Of a stretch of DNA of 64,000 nucleotides, positions 26,501 to 35,391 are shown piece after piece; position 1 is the stretch's first letter, and each line of letters starts with the position of its first letter. The position numbers were made by a program, and so were the translations under genes. Location: NCBI RefSeq assembly GCF_008039875.1, contig NZ_VRUU01000006.1, positions 62,001 to 126,000 on the forward strand. The letters run 5' to 3'. The stretch comes from Methylobacterium sp. WL119. GTDB lineage: Bacteria; Pseudomonadota; Alphaproteobacteria; Rhizobiales; Beijerinckiaceae. The notes beneath the pieces are model-generated. The model saw nothing but the letters and a program-made list of their open reading frames with translations. It was not told the DNA's origin and did not search any database.

Positions 26501-28352
26501 CGTGTTCGGCAACGGCATGCTGCTCTCGCGCACCCTGAAGCTGGTGGCGGCCTTCGACCACCGCGACATCTTCCTCGATCCGACGCCCGACATGGCGGCG
26601 AGCTTTGCCGAGCGCAAACGCCTGTTCGACCTCGGCCGGTCGAGCTGGGCCGACTACGACAAAAGCCTGATCTCGGCCGGCGGCGGCGTCTTCTCGCGCG
26701 CGCTCAAGGCGATCCCGCTCTCGGCCGAGATCCGGGACGTGCTCGGGTTCGAGCGCGCTTCCGCCTCGCCCGCCGAGCTGATGCAGGCGATCCTCAAGGC
26801 GCCCGTCGACCTGCTCTGGTTCGGCGGCATCGGCACCTACGTCCGCGCCACCACCGAGACCGACGAGGAGGCCGGCGACCGGGCCAACGACGCCGTGCGC
26901 ATCACCGGCCCGGAGATCCGCGCCAAGGCGGTGGGCGAAGGCGCCAACCTCGGGCTGACCCAGCGCGGGCGCATCGAGGCGGCGCGGGCCGGCGTCCGGC
27001 TCAACACCGATGCGATCGACAACTCGGCCGGCGTCAACACCTCGGACGTCGAGGTGAACATCAAGATCGCGCTGATGATCCCGGAGCGCGACGGCCGCCT
27101 CGATGCGGATGCCCGCAACGCGCTCCTCGTCGCGATGACCGACGAGGTCGCCCACCTCGTGCTGCGCAACAACGAGCTGCAGACGCTGGCGCTCTCGCTC
27201 GCCCAGCACCGCGGCCTCGGCGAGGCCGGCTTCGCGATGCGGACGATGCAGGCGCTGGAGGCGGAAGGCCGCCTCGACCGCGCGGTCGAGTACCTGCCCG
27301 ACGACGCGACGCTGACCGAGCGCATGTGCCGCGGCGAGGGCCTGACGCGGCCGGAATACGCGGTGCTGCTCGCCTACGCCAAGCTCTCGCTCTACGACGC
27401 GGTGCTGGCGAGCCCGGTGCCGGACGACCCGTACTTCGACCGCGAGCTGCAGCGCTACTTCCCCAAGGCCCTGCGCGAGCGCTTCCCCGATGCGGTGAGG
27501 GGGCACCGTCTGCGCCGCGAGATCATCGCGACGGCGTTGTCGAACATCATCGTCAACCGCGGCGGCATCTCGCTCGTCACGCGGCTGACCGACGAGACCG
27601 GGGCGGACGCTGCCACCATCGCCAAGGCCTACGCCGTGACCCGCGACGCCTTCGGCCTGATGGAGCTGAACGCGGCCATCGACGAGCTGGCCGGGCGGAT
27701 CGGCGGGCAGGCCCAGATCGGCCTCTACGCCGAGGTGCAGGACCTGCTGGTCAACCGCATCGTCTGGTTCATCCGCAACCTCGACCTCGCCGGCGGCATC
27801 GCTCCCCTGGTGGCGCGCTATCGCGACGGGATCGCCGCGGTGCTCGCGTCCCTCCCCGGCGTCCTCGGCACGGAGGCGAACGCGGCGATCGAGCGGCGGC
27901 GCGCCGACCTCGTCGGGCAGGGCATGGATGCGGAGCCGGCACTCCGCCTCGCCTCGCTGCGGGCGCTGACCTCGGCGCCCGACATCGTCCGCGTCGCCGG
28001 CACCAGCGGGCGGCCGGTCGCGGAGATCGCGGCGACGCACTTCGCGCTGGAGCGGGAATTCTCCCTCGACGCGCTCGCCGAAGCCGCTCGCGCGGCGCCG
28101 GTCTCCGACACCTTCGACCGCGTCGCGCTCGAGCGGGCGGTGGCCGGCATCTCGTCCGCGCACCGGCAGCTCACCGCCGAGGTCGTCGGCGACATCGGCG
28201 CCGGCCCGGAGGCGGTCGCCGCCTGGGGCAAGGCCCGCGGCTCGTCGCTGGCCCGCATCCGCAGCGCGGTCGACGCCATCGCGGCCTCGGGGCTGACGGT
28301 CTCGAAGGCCACCGTCGCCGCGAGCCTGCTCGGCGACCTGGCACGAAGCTGA
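23502..28352 (+). CDS. gdh: NAD-specific glutamate dehydrogenase, large (180 kDa) class
   Basis: Oxidative deamination of glutamate to 2-oxoglutarate with NAD, cytoplasmic. At 1616 residues it fits the L-GDH180 class of proteobacteria (about 1600). The N-terminal half contains ACT-like regulatory regions (for example DNRPYLLDSTLAELTEQGL). The catalytic domain starts near residue 820 with GGLRWSDRPEDFRTEILGL and the lysine-rich VKAQQVKNAVIVPVGAKGGF. The NAD-binding segment VVGVGDMSGDVFGNGML is near residue 990. A long C-terminal helical domain closes the protein. GGAGG precedes the ATG, and a hairpin terminator follows the stop. It is monocistronic. Confidence 0.95.
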   Translation: MVLETESALESATALATSEAKSARTDLIEAAASIVGGRGGPGGFVRDLFGRVPPEDLAPYPAEALADLAIAARAHLAVPRATGSAANLRLVDVAVSGPGRTRELTVVEVVNDNRPYLLDSTLAELTEQGLTPHLVAHPILGVERDADGALVRVVGETTADAHGALLRESFIHIHLDRLDAGEARERLEAGLAQVFRDVALVTDDHDAMLARLGALAEGYGRNPPPLPEGEVAEARAFLEWLRDGHFTLLGMREHALPGERAAEAESLGILRDPGLAVLRRGRALVDMTPEIVAFLEEPHALIITKASLKARVHRAAHLDYVAVKLFSATGKLTGEVRIVGLFTAAAYTALAREVPYLRGKVAAVVEKAGLDPTSHAGRALLAVLETYPRDDLFQIDVDRLFRFTLAIANLADRPRIRVLSRTDRFGRFVSLLVYVPKDRYDSIVRARIGAYLAQEYGGRLSATYPDLPDGPLARIHYIVGFSEAGAPERDPSVLEAGIAALVRTWGDALRAALTEAMGGSEARALAARYGEGFSAAYRENFSAEVAIADIAILESLSEDRPRAVAIDRRDTDPAAQVRLKVFSRGASLPLSDRVPGLENLGFRVINERTYSVLPAGSDTKVWLHDMLLERATGAAIEIGPLEAPLEAAMLAIAADQAESDGYNRLVLEAGLAWRDVALLRGLGRYLRQLRVRYGQDYLAATLSQHPGIARQLVALFHARFDPAAGGDRGAAEAAVREGIEAALADVTSLDEDRILRRFVNLVEAAVRTNFFQKAADGTPRETIAFKFACTKVSGMPLPRPFFEIFVYSPRVEGLHLRYGYVARGGLRWSDRPEDFRTEILGLVKAQQVKNAVIVPVGAKGGFFPKRLPPASDRAAWLAEGTESYRIFIRTLLELTDNFVAEGIAPPADTVRHDPDDAYLVVAADKGTATFSDIANALSLERGHWLGDAFASGGSQGYDHKGMGITARGAWEAVKRHFREIDVDTQADPVTVVGVGDMSGDVFGNGMLLSRTLKLVAAFDHRDIFLDPTPDMAASFAERKRLFDLGRSSWADYDKSLISAGGGVFSRALKAIPLSAEIRDVLGFERASASPAELMQAILKAPVDLLWFGGIGTYVRATTETDEEAGDRANDAVRITGPEIRAKAVGEGANLGLTQRGRIEAARAGVRLNTDAIDNSAGVNTSDVEVNIKIALMIPERDGRLDADARNALLVAMTDEVAHLVLRNNELQTLALSLAQHRGLGEAGFAMRTMQALEAEGRLDRAVEYLPDDATLTERMCRGEGLTRPEYAVLLAYAKLSLYDAVLASPVPDDPYFDRELQRYFPKALRERFPDAVRGHRLRREIIATALSNIIVNRGGISLVTRLTDETGADAATIAKAYAVTRDAFGLMELNAAIDELAGRIGGQAQIGLYAEVQDLLVNRIVWFIRNLDLAGGIAPLVARYRDGIAAVLASLPGVLGTEANAAIERRRADLVGQGMDAEPALRLASLRALTSAPDIVRVAGTSGRPVAEIAATHFALEREFSLDALAEAARAAPVSDTFDRVALERAVAGISSAHRQLTAEVVGDIGAGPEAVAAWGKARGSSLARIRSAVDAIAASGLTVSKATVAASLLGDLARS

Positions 28353-28370
28353 CGCCGGATCGAGGACATG

Positions 28371-28407
28371 AAAAAGCCGGCCCGGCGCATGCGCGGGACC
28401 GGCTTTT
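28371..28407. terminator. bidirectional hairpin terminator after gdh
   Basis: AAAAGCCGG and CCGGCTTTT arms enclose an inner imperfect GC stem. An A-run on the left and a T-run on the right make it usable from both strands. It lies between the gdh stop and the small convergent gene. Confidence 0.85.
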
Positions 28408-28435
28408 CAGGGACCGGGCGGTTCGTATCGCAGGC

Positions 28436-28537
28436 TCAGAACGGGCCCATCCGCATGTCGAGCATGCGCTGGTTGTGCTCGAGCCAGAGGCGGAGCATCT
28501 GCGAGAACAGGCCGGGCTTCGGGGCAGGCTGGGTCAT
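28436..28537 (-). CDS. 33-residue mini-protein of unknown function
   Basis: Short reading frame with a good Shine-Dalgarno (GGAGAG 6 nt before ATG) and a shared terminator just downstream. The peptide starts MTQPAPKPGLFSQML and is then an amphipathic, Met/Leu/Arg-rich helix ending MRMGPF. No family recognised. The ribosome site and terminator make it more likely real than chance, but there is no homology evidence. Confidence 0.45.
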   Translation of the reverse strand: MTQPAPKPGLFSQMLRLWLEHNQRMLDMRMGPF

Positions 28538-28740
28538 GGATCGCTCTCCGTGGGGCGACGGCCGCAGGGCCGTCCGTTCGCTCCGAAGATGCCGATCATG
28601 GTGCGCTGCAACAATGGACAAGGTTGCACTTCGCGCATGCATCGGGCGCATGTGTGTAGCCAAATATTAACGGTTCGGCGTTGTCGCATGCGTGAGCGGC
28701 AGTATCCTGCAACCAGAGCGATAGCGTCCCCGCGGCGCGA

Positions 28741-29916
28741 TCAGCCGGGGTGGACCGGCGCCGGCAGGACCGAGCGCGTCGGCCCCGACATCGCCGACAG
28801 CGCGAGGCCGAGCCCGAGGGCCGACACCGCGGCCGCGATCAGCGGCAGCTGGCCGTAGCCGACGCCCGCGGTCAGCGCGACGCCGCCGAGCCAGGCGCCG
28901 GTGGCGTTGCCGAGGTTGAACGCGCCCTGGTTCAGGGTGGAGGCGAGGTTCGGGGCATCGCTGGCCGCCTCCACCACCCAGATCTGCAACGGCGAGACCA
29001 GGGCGAAGGCGAGCCCGCTCCAGACCACCAGCGCCGTCAGCATCGCGATCTCGAAGTGGGCGACGCCCGCCAGCAGGGCGAGGACGGCGATGAGGCCGAG
29101 GAAGCTGCCGATCACCGTGGCGGTGAGATTCCCGTCGGCGAGGCGGCCGCCGATCAGGTTGCCGGCGGTGAGGCCGATGCCGGCGACGAACAGCGCGCCG
29201 GTGACGCCGCGGGCGCTGAGCCCGGTCACCCCCATCAGGAGCGGCGTGATGTAGGTGAACACCGTGAAGAAGCTCACCGAGGACAGGGTCGAGACCAGCA
29301 TCGGCCGCAGCACCGGCCAGCGCCCGAGCGCCCGGAACTCCCGGGCCAGCCCGCCGCGCGAGCCGGGGAGCCCGGCCGGCACGAACAGATGGATCGCCAG
29401 GCCCGCCGCGACGCCGATCGCCACCACCGCCCAGAAGGTGGCGCGCCAGCCCGCCGCCTGCCCCAGCGCGGTGCCGAGCGGCACGCCGAGCACGTTGGCC
29501 AGCGTCAGCCCGGCGAACATCAGCGACACCGCCTGGGTCCGCTTCTCCCGCGGGACGAGATCGCGCGCCACGATCGCGCCGATGCCGAAGAAGGCGCCGT
29601 GGGCGAAGGCGGTGGCGATGCGGGCGAGCATCAGCGTCGCGTAGGTGGGCGCGACGGCGCAGGCGACGTTGCCGGCCAGGAACACCGCCATCAGCGCGAG
29701 CAGCGCGGTCTTGCGCGGCAGGCCGGCGGTGGCGATGGCGACCAGCGGCGCGCCGATCACCACGCCCATCGCGTAGCCCGAGACCAGGTAGCCGGCCTGC
29801 GGGATGGTGACGCCGAAGCTCTGCGCCACCTCCGGCAGCAGGCCCATGATCACGAATTCCGTGGTGCCGATCCCGAAGGAGGCGACGGCGAGGGCGAGAA
29901 TCGGCAGCGAGACCAT
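28741..29916 (-). CDS. MFS transporter, AraJ/drug-efflux (DHA1) type
   Basis: 391-residue inner-membrane transporter with about twelve helices. The start ALAVASFGIGTTEFVIMGLLPEVAQ and GYLVSGYAMGVVIGAPLVA are typical of the DHA1 branch that includes AraJ and chloramphenicol exporters. The loop after helix 4 has ARDLVPREKRTQAVSLMFAG. The ATG has GGAG upstream (ACGGAGCCC). Efflux of sugars, drugs or metabolites is the family role; the substrate is unknown. It is divergent from the Gly/Tyr-rich secreted protein gene. Confidence 0.85.
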   Translation of the reverse strand: MVSLPILALAVASFGIGTTEFVIMGLLPEVAQSFGVTIPQAGYLVSGYAMGVVIGAPLVAIATAGLPRKTALLALMAVFLAGNVACAVAPTYATLMLARIATAFAHGAFFGIGAIVARDLVPREKRTQAVSLMFAGLTLANVLGVPLGTALGQAAGWRATFWAVVAIGVAAGLAIHLFVPAGLPGSRGGLAREFRALGRWPVLRPMLVSTLSSVSFFTVFTYITPLLMGVTGLSARGVTGALFVAGIGLTAGNLIGGRLADGNLTATVIGSFLGLIAVLALLAGVAHFEIAMLTALVVWSGLAFALVSPLQIWVVEAASDAPNLASTLNQGAFNLGNATGAWLGGVALTAGVGYGQLPLIAAAVSALGLGLALSAMSGPTRSVLPAPVHPG

Positions 29917-30209
29917 GCATGGGCTCCGTTGGCACGGGGGCGAAGGCGCGGGCGCCGATACCTTTTGTGCGGTGCGGTATGCCCCAACATGGCGGATCGC
30001 CCTCGGTTGCGGACCGGCGGGCAATGGGATGCAGCCTTGTTCCACGAACGGGTCTCAACCGTCGGGTGCGTCATCGCGCGATCGACCTGGGATAACCGGC
30101 GGGGTGCGTACACTGACGCCCGCCGGGCGGTGCCGGAGCGCCTACCATCGAGGCCGTTGCGCCTGGCGATCCTGCCGAAGCGCCCCTCGGTTTCGGTGGA
30201 GACGACGTG

Positions 30210-30674
30210 ATGAAGGCCCTCATCCTGGCGGGAACGGCCCTCGGTGCCGCCCTGATCCTGCTTCCCGCCGGCGCGGAAGCGCGCCCGTACGGCGGCGGCT
30301 ACGGCGCGCATGGCGGTTTCCGCAGCGCCGGCTTCGTCGGAGCGCGCGGCGGCTACGGCGGATACCGCGGCGGTCTTGCCGGATACCGGGGCGGTTACGG
30401 CGGCTACCGCGGCGGCTATGGCCGGGGGATCGGCTACGGCCTCGCCGGCGCTGGGATCGGATTGGGTGTCGGGCTCGCCGCCGGCGCGCTGGCCGGCGGC
30501 TACGGCGGGTACGATTACGGCAGCAGCTACGGCTACGGCGGCGGATATGGCTACGGCGGTGGTTACGGCTACGGCGGCTACGCGCCCGCCTACGGCGGCG
30601 GGTATGGCGGCTATGGCGGTTATGCGCCCGCATCCTACGGCTACGGCAGCGGCTGCACCTGCGCGGGCTACTGA
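30210..30674 (+). CDS. Gly/Tyr-rich repetitive secreted protein
   Basis: 154 residues. A clean signal peptide (KALILAGTALGAALILLPAGAEA) is followed by low-complexity sequence dominated by glycine and tyrosine in short repeats (GGYGGYRGG, YGYGGGYGYGG). A glycine-zipper-like hydrophobic stretch (GLAGAGIGLGVGLAAGAL) is in the middle and a CxC near the end. The ATG has GGTGGAGA at 8 nt. Similar proteins are common surface or periplasmic proteins of Rhizobiales; the function is not known. A structural or adhesive role is conjecture. Confidence 0.7.
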   Translation: MKALILAGTALGAALILLPAGAEARPYGGGYGAHGGFRSAGFVGARGGYGGYRGGLAGYRGGYGGYRGGYGRGIGYGLAGAGIGLGVGLAAGALAGGYGGYDYGSSYGYGGGYGYGGGYGYGGYAPAYGGGYGGYGGYAPASYGYGSGCTCAGY

Positions 30675-30750
30675 TCGGGCCGGGTGACGAACGCGACGGC
30701 GGGCGCTTGGCGGCTCCTCCGTCGCGTCCGCCCCGGTGCGGCGCCCTGCC

Positions 30751-31998
30751 CTACGGCTCGGTCAGGGGCAATCCGCGGCTCGGCGGGCTCCAGTGGAGGT
30801 CGGGCGTCGACGCGTAGAGCCGCCGGTGGGCGAGCACCGCGTAGGTGTCGGTCATGCCGGCGATGTAGTCGGCGATGCGCCGGGCGATGCGGCCGGCCGG
30901 TGCGCCGGACAAGCCCTCGCTCCATTCCACCGGCATCCGCGTCGGATCGGCCGAGAACGCCGAGAACAGGTCCGCGACGATGGCGTTCGCCTTCGCCCGC
31001 ACCGCCATCACCTCCGGATGGCGGTACATCCGCGCGTAGAGGAAGCGCTTGATGTCGGCGTCGGCGGCCGCGATCTCCTCCGAGAACGCGATCACCGGAG
31101 CCTGCGCCCTACGGATCGCGGCGACGTCGCGCGGTGCGAGCACGTCCAGGCGGCGCCGGCTTTCCGCGATCACGTCCTCGACGAAGCGCGTGATCACCCG
31201 CCGGGCGAGCTCGTGGATGGTGCGCGACACCTCCAGCCCGGGATGCAGGGCGGCGATCTCGTCGAGCAATCCGCGCAGGAACGGCACCGCTTCAAGGTCG
31301 GCGAGATCGAACAATCCGGCGCGCAGGCCGTCGTCGAGGTCGTGGCTGTCGTAGGCGATGTCGTCGGCGAGCGCCGCCGCCTGCGCCTCCGGCCCGGCAT
31401 GGTGCGCCAGTTCCAGGGGGTGCAGCGCGTCGTATTCGAGGATCGCCGCCGCGATGCCCGTGCGCGCGTAGCGCGGGGTCGGGCGACCGTCCGGCTCGAG
31501 CAGCGGGCCGTTGTGCTTGACCAGGCCCTCCAGCGTCTCCCAGGCGAGGTTCAGCCCGTCGAAGCCGGCGTAGCGCCGCTCCAGCCGGGTCACGATGCGC
31601 AGCGCCTGCGCGTTGTGGTCGAAGCCGCCATGCTCGGCCATGCAGGCATCGAGCGCGTCCTCGCCGGTATGGCCGAAGCAGGTGTGGCCGAGGTCGTGAC
31701 TGAGCGCGAGCGCCTCGGCCAGGTCCTCGTCGAGGCCCAGTGCGCGGGCGAGCGCCCGGGCGATCTGGCTGACCTCGAGGGTATGGGTCAGCCGGGTGCG
31801 GTAATGGTCGCCCTCGTGATGCACGAAGACCTGGGTCTTGTGCTTCAGCCGTCGGAAGGCGGTCGAGTGCACCACCCGGTCGCGGTCGCGCTGGAAATCG
31901 CTCCGCGTCGGCGAGGCCGGCTCGGGGATCAGCCGTCCGCGGGTCGCGCCCGGGTCGGTGGCGTAGGCCGCGCGCCAGCGCTCACCGTTGGCGCGCAC
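30751..31998 (-). CDS. dgt: deoxyguanosinetriphosphate triphosphohydrolase-like protein
   Basis: HD-domain dNTPase that hydrolyses dGTP (or other dNTPs) to deoxynucleoside and triphosphate. Metal-binding HD motifs are [40 protein letters not shown] and [19 protein letters not shown], then [10 protein letters not shown]. 415 residues fits the type 2 family. I selected a GTG start with GGGAGG just upstream; the frame extends further without similarity. It is divergent from erpA, a pairing common in alphaproteobacteria. Confidence 0.9.
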   Translation of the reverse strand: MRANGERWRAAYATDPGATRGRLIPEPASPTRSDFQRDRDRVVHSTAFRRLKHKTQVFVHHEGDHYRTRLTHTLEVSQIARALARALGLDEDLAEALALSHDLGHTCFGHTGEDALDACMAEHGGFDHNAQALRIVTRLERRYAGFDGLNLAWETLEGLVKHNGPLLEPDGRPTPRYARTGIAAAILEYDALHPLELAHHAGPEAQAAALADDIAYDSHDLDDGLRAGLFDLADLEAVPFLRGLLDEIAALHPGLEVSRTIHELARRVITRFVEDVIAESRRRLDVLAPRDVAAIRRAQAPVIAFSEEIAAADADIKRFLYARMYRHPEVMAVRAKANAIVADLFSAFSADPTRMPVEWSEGLSGAPAGRIARRIADYIAGMTDTYAVLAHRRLYASTPDLHWSPPSRGLPLTEP

Positions 31999-32149
31999 GC
32001 GGCCTCCCGCCCGGTTCGTGATGTGCTGCCGGCATGGTTCCCTCGCAGTTCGACGCGGCACGCGTTGCGGCGCGCCGTCGTACCCCATATCTTGGATCGA
32101 TCACGCGCCGGGCAATCGCCCGCCGCGCCCGGACCCGACAACAGCGCCG

Positions 32150-32488
32150 ATGGCTCTCCCGATGGCCGAGATCACCCTGACCCCCCGCGCCGCCAAGCGC
32201 ATCAACGAGATCATGGGTGCCGAGCCCCCGGGCGCGCTGCTTCGCGTCAGCGTGAACGGCGGCGGCTGCTCCGGCTTCTCCTACGCCTTCGACATCACCC
32301 GCGACCAGGAGGCGCAGGACGTCACGATCGAGCGCGACGGCGCCACCGTGGTCGTCGACCCGGTGTCGCTCGAGTACATGGCCGGATCCACGATCGATTT
32401 CGTGAACGACCTGATCGGGCAGTCCTTCAAGATCGAGAACCCGCAGGCGACCTCGTCCTGCGGCTGCGGCACCTCGTTCTCGCTCTGA
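32150..32488 (+). CDS. erpA: HesB/IscA-family iron-sulfur cluster insertion protein
   Basis: A-type Fe-S carrier of 112 residues that passes clusters to apoproteins. The three family cysteines are present: one in VNGGGCSGFSYAF, and CGCG near the C-terminus (SSCGCGTSF). ITLTPRAAKRI at the N-terminus is diagnostic. A second ATG four codons downstream (MAEITLTP) is an equally good start. It sits opposite dgt, sharing a 151-bp control region. Confidence 0.9.
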   Translation: MALPMAEITLTPRAAKRINEIMGAEPPGALLRVSVNGGGCSGFSYAFDITRDQEAQDVTIERDGATVVVDPVSLEYMAGSTIDFVNDLIGQSFKIENPQATSSCGCGTSFSL

Positions 32489-32689
32489 TCTTTCGAGGGG
32501 CGCGGCGCTGTCCCGTGCGGCCCCGAGGGTGGTGTCGGGGCTGGTTGCAGTCGCCGGCATCGTGGTGCCGGAACGACAGGCGCCGACAAGCGTGAGTCGC
32601 GACGTGGCGCACCGATTGCCTCGCGCGGCGAAATGCGGGACGACAGCGCCGTCTCCTCGGATAGAACATTCGTCAGCGGTCCGCACACG

Positions 32690-34579
32690 ATGATCAGTCA
32701 CCGAACGGTCCGCGCCAGCCTGATCCGGGCGGCCCGCCTCTGCCTCTGTGCCGGTCTCGTCCTCGGCGTCGGGACGACGGGCCGGCCTGCGGCGGCGCAG
32801 GAGGCGGCCTCGGCGGTCCAGGACGTCGTGCTGGTCGACGTCGCGTTGCCGCTCGGCGACACGGTGTTCAAGGCGGCGCGGATCACGGTCAGCGGCACGC
32901 GTCTCTCGCGCGACGACCTGACGGCGATCCTCAAGGCGGATTCGCCCGAGCCCTGGGCGCCCCGCCTCGCACGCCTGGAGGCGGCGAGCATCTCGATCCC
33001 GGTCCTCGTCTCCGAACATCCCGGCCCGGGCGGATCGCTGCAGACCGTGACCTATCGCGAGGTCGCGGCGCGCGACGTGCGCGCCGGCCGCATCGCCGAG
33101 CTGACCATGGCCGGCGCCGGGGTCTCCGTCACCGGCGCGCACCCGGGGTCGGGCACCTACGGCCGCATCGTCGCCAGCGATCTCGACCTCGCCGCGCTCG
33201 TCCGGCTCTCGTCGGAATCCGGCGACGGCAAGGGGCCGGTCCAGCGGATCTACGCCGCGATCCAGGCCTCGGACGTGACCTACACGGAAGCCTCGGGCGT
33301 CACGATTCGGATCGCCGGGCTCGAGGGCCGCGATTTCGGCGGACGCCAGGTCCCCGGCGGCTGGAACGGCGCGATGGCCGGGCTCGCCCGCGGGCTCGAG
33401 GCCGTCGACCCGGAGATGACGGCGGCCGAGCGCGGCAAGCTCGCGGGAACCGCCACCGACCTGGCCGACGCCGTCGCGTTCGGCAGCCTCGAGCTGCGCG
33501 GCCTCGCCATCAGCCGGACCGGCGCCGGCGAGCCGATGCTGGTCGAGGTCGGGCGCCTGGCTCACGGCGGCACCGGCGCCGAGAGCGGCACGACCCTGGA
33601 GGCGATCGCGTTCGCGCAGGGCGGCCTCAAGGCCCGGCTCGCGCGTGTGGCGCTCACCGGCGTCTCCCTCGCCCCGACCATCGCGACCCTGCGCCGCCTC
33701 GCCAACCCGGACACCGCCGTCACCGACGAGGAGCTGCGCCGCCTCACCCCCGCGGTCGGCGGCCTGGCGCTGCAGGACCTGAGCCTCGACATGCCGGGCG
33801 CCCCGGCCCCGGTCGGCAAGGAGCCCGGCCGGACCGCATCCAGGCCTCCGGCCACCGCTAAGTCCGGCGATCCCCTCGCCACGCCCGCCGCCCCCGGTGC
33901 GGCACCGGTCCACCTCGCCCTGCGCAGCGGCGCCCTGACCTTCGGGCCGCTGCGCGACGGGGTGCCGACCGCGAGCCGCCTCGATCTTTCGGGCCTGACG
34001 TTCCCCGCGGCGATGGTCGCCGGCATGCCGGTGCTCGGCGCCCTGCCGGATTACGGCTATGCCGATCTCGACCTCAACCTCGTGGTCGATTCCGCCTGGG
34101 ACGAGGCCAAGCGCGAGGTCGCGGTGCGCGAGATGACGCTGTCAGGCCGCGACATCGGCTCGCTGCGGCTCGCCGGGACGATCGGCGGCCTCGGGCCGGA
34201 GCTGTTCGCCTCGCACATCCCGGCGGCGAGCCTGCTGATGCTGACGGCGACCGCCAAGGCCCTCGACCTGACGATCCAGAATACCGGCCTGTTCGAGCGC
34301 TTCCTCGCGGCCCAGGCGAAGGCCCTCAGCCTGAAGCCGGAGGAGCTGCGCCAGGAATACGTGGCGGCAACCCAGTTCGGCGTGCCGGCGATGCTCGGGA
34401 ACTCGCCCGCCGCCCGGGCGATCGGCGCGGCGCTGGGCCAGTTCGTGACGAAGCCCGGCCGCCTGACGATGACCGCGAAGGCGAAGAACGCCGCCGGCCT
34501 CGGCTTCGCCGATTTCGGCCTGGCCCGCACGCCGGGTGCGGTGCTCGACAAGCTCGACGTCGACGCCAAGGTGGAGTGA
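32690..34579 (+). CDS. large exported protein of unknown function
   Basis: 629 residues. A signal peptide (hydrophobic LCLCAGLVLGVG, cleavage near AAAQE) leads into a long protein of alternating strand-like and helical segments. A Pro/Ala/Lys linker lies near residue 400, and repeated phrases follow such as GLALQDLSLDMPG and DLNLVVDSAWDEAKREVAVREMTLSG, resembling a repeated-strand periplasmic scaffold. The layout is reminiscent of AsmA- or YdgA-like proteins, but I cannot assign the family. It stands alone, 200 bp after erpA, and is convergent with an ABC transporter operon. Confidence 0.6.
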   Translation: MISHRTVRASLIRAARLCLCAGLVLGVGTTGRPAAAQEAASAVQDVVLVDVALPLGDTVFKAARITVSGTRLSRDDLTAILKADSPEPWAPRLARLEAASISIPVLVSEHPGPGGSLQTVTYREVAARDVRAGRIAELTMAGAGVSVTGAHPGSGTYGRIVASDLDLAALVRLSSESGDGKGPVQRIYAAIQASDVTYTEASGVTIRIAGLEGRDFGGRQVPGGWNGAMAGLARGLEAVDPEMTAAERGKLAGTATDLADAVAFGSLELRGLAISRTGAGEPMLVEVGRLAHGGTGAESGTTLEAIAFAQGGLKARLARVALTGVSLAPTIATLRRLANPDTAVTDEELRRLTPAVGGLALQDLSLDMPGAPAPVGKEPGRTASRPPATAKSGDPLATPAAPGAAPVHLALRSGALTFGPLRDGVPTASRLDLSGLTFPAAMVAGMPVLGALPDYGYADLDLNLVVDSAWDEAKREVAVREMTLSGRDIGSLRLAGTIGGLGPELFASHIPAASLLMLTATAKALDLTIQNTGLFERFLAAQAKALSLKPEELRQEYVAATQFGVPAMLGNSPAARAIGAALGQFVTKPGRLTMTAKAKNAAGLGFADFGLARTPGAVLDKLDVDAKVE

Positions 34580-34605
34580 GGCCGGCCCTTCCGCTCGAAG
34601 GAACG

Positions 34606-35391
34606 CTATTCCGCGATGACGCCGGGGAAGCGCTGCGCCAGGTCCTGTCGCGTCGCATCTGCCCAGGCGCGGTCCCGCTGCGGCCGCGGCCGGTCGAGCG
34701 GGATGGTGGCGACGAGGCTCGCCGGGCGCGGGGAGAGCAGCAGCAGCCGGTCGGCGACGGCGATCGCCTCGGCGACGTTGTGGGTCACCATCAGCACGCT
34801 CATGCCGAGCCGGTCGACGGTGTCGACCACGAGGCCGCGGAGCGAGGCGGCGGCCGCGTCGTCGAGCGACACGAACGGCTCGTCGAGCACCAGGAGCCGC
34901 GGGTCGTTGGCGAGCGCGCGGGCCAGCGCCACGCGGCGCTGCATCCCCAACGACAGCGCGCCCGGATAGCGGCCGCGCCAGGGGGCGAGCCCGAGATGGG
35001 CGAACAGCCCGTCGAGGTCGCGCCCGCGCTGCGGCCGCGGCATCGCGAGGCGCACGTTCTGCTCCACCGTCCGCCACGGCAGCAGGCGCGGCTCCTGGAA
35101 GACCATGCCCGGCCCGGTCTCCGAGGCGCGCGGATCCGGCACGATGGAGCCGTCGTAATCGGCGTCGAGCCCGAGCAGGATCCGCAGCGTCGTGGTCTTG
35201 CCGGCCCCCGAGGGCCCGATCAGGCAGGCGATCTCGCCCGGCCGGATCGCGAAGGCGAGGTCGCGCACCGCCTCCACCGGCTCGGCCGAGGCCGGATGGT
35301 AGACCTTTCGCGCGATCTCGACCGTGAGGACCGCGTCGGAACCCGACATCTCGTCGACGGCGGCGGACATCTTATCGCCAGCGGCGGACAT
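34606..35391 (-). CDS. ABC transporter ATP-binding protein, NitT/TauT-like
   Basis: ATPase subunit of a nitrate/sulfonate-type importer, about 261 residues. It has Walker A GPSGAGKTTT, Q-loop VFQEPRLLPWRT, Walker B LLVLDEPFVSLD and H-loop MVTHNVAEAI. The signature reads LSLGMQRRVALARAL rather than LSGGQ. The N-terminus repeats MSAAxDxM, giving three possible ATG starts; the first overlaps the permease gene by 20 nt, and the second begins just after the permease stop. It is last in the operon binding protein, permease, ATPase. Confidence 0.88.
   Translation of the reverse strand: MSAAGDKMSAAVDEMSGSDAVLTVEIARKVYHPASAEPVEAVRDLAFAIRPGEIACLIGPSGAGKTTTLRILLGLDADYDGSIVPDPRASETGPGMVFQEPRLLPWRTVEQNVRLAMPRPQRGRDLDGLFAHLGLAPWRGRYPGALSLGMQRRVALARALANDPRLLVLDEPFVSLDDAAAASLRGLVVDTVDRLGMSVLMVTHNVAEAIAVADRLLLLSPRPASLVATIPLDRPRPQRDRAWADATRQDLAQRFPGVIAE

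Noticed and set aside
23394..28163. 1589-codon open frame antisense to glutamate dehydrogenase
   Set aside because: High GC at third positions removes stops from the opposite strand; the antisense product is low-complexity and has no ribosome site.
30220..30633. Arg/His-rich frame antisense to the Gly/Tyr-rich protein gene
   Set aside because: Mirror of the repeat codons; the plus strand has signal peptide and ribosome site.
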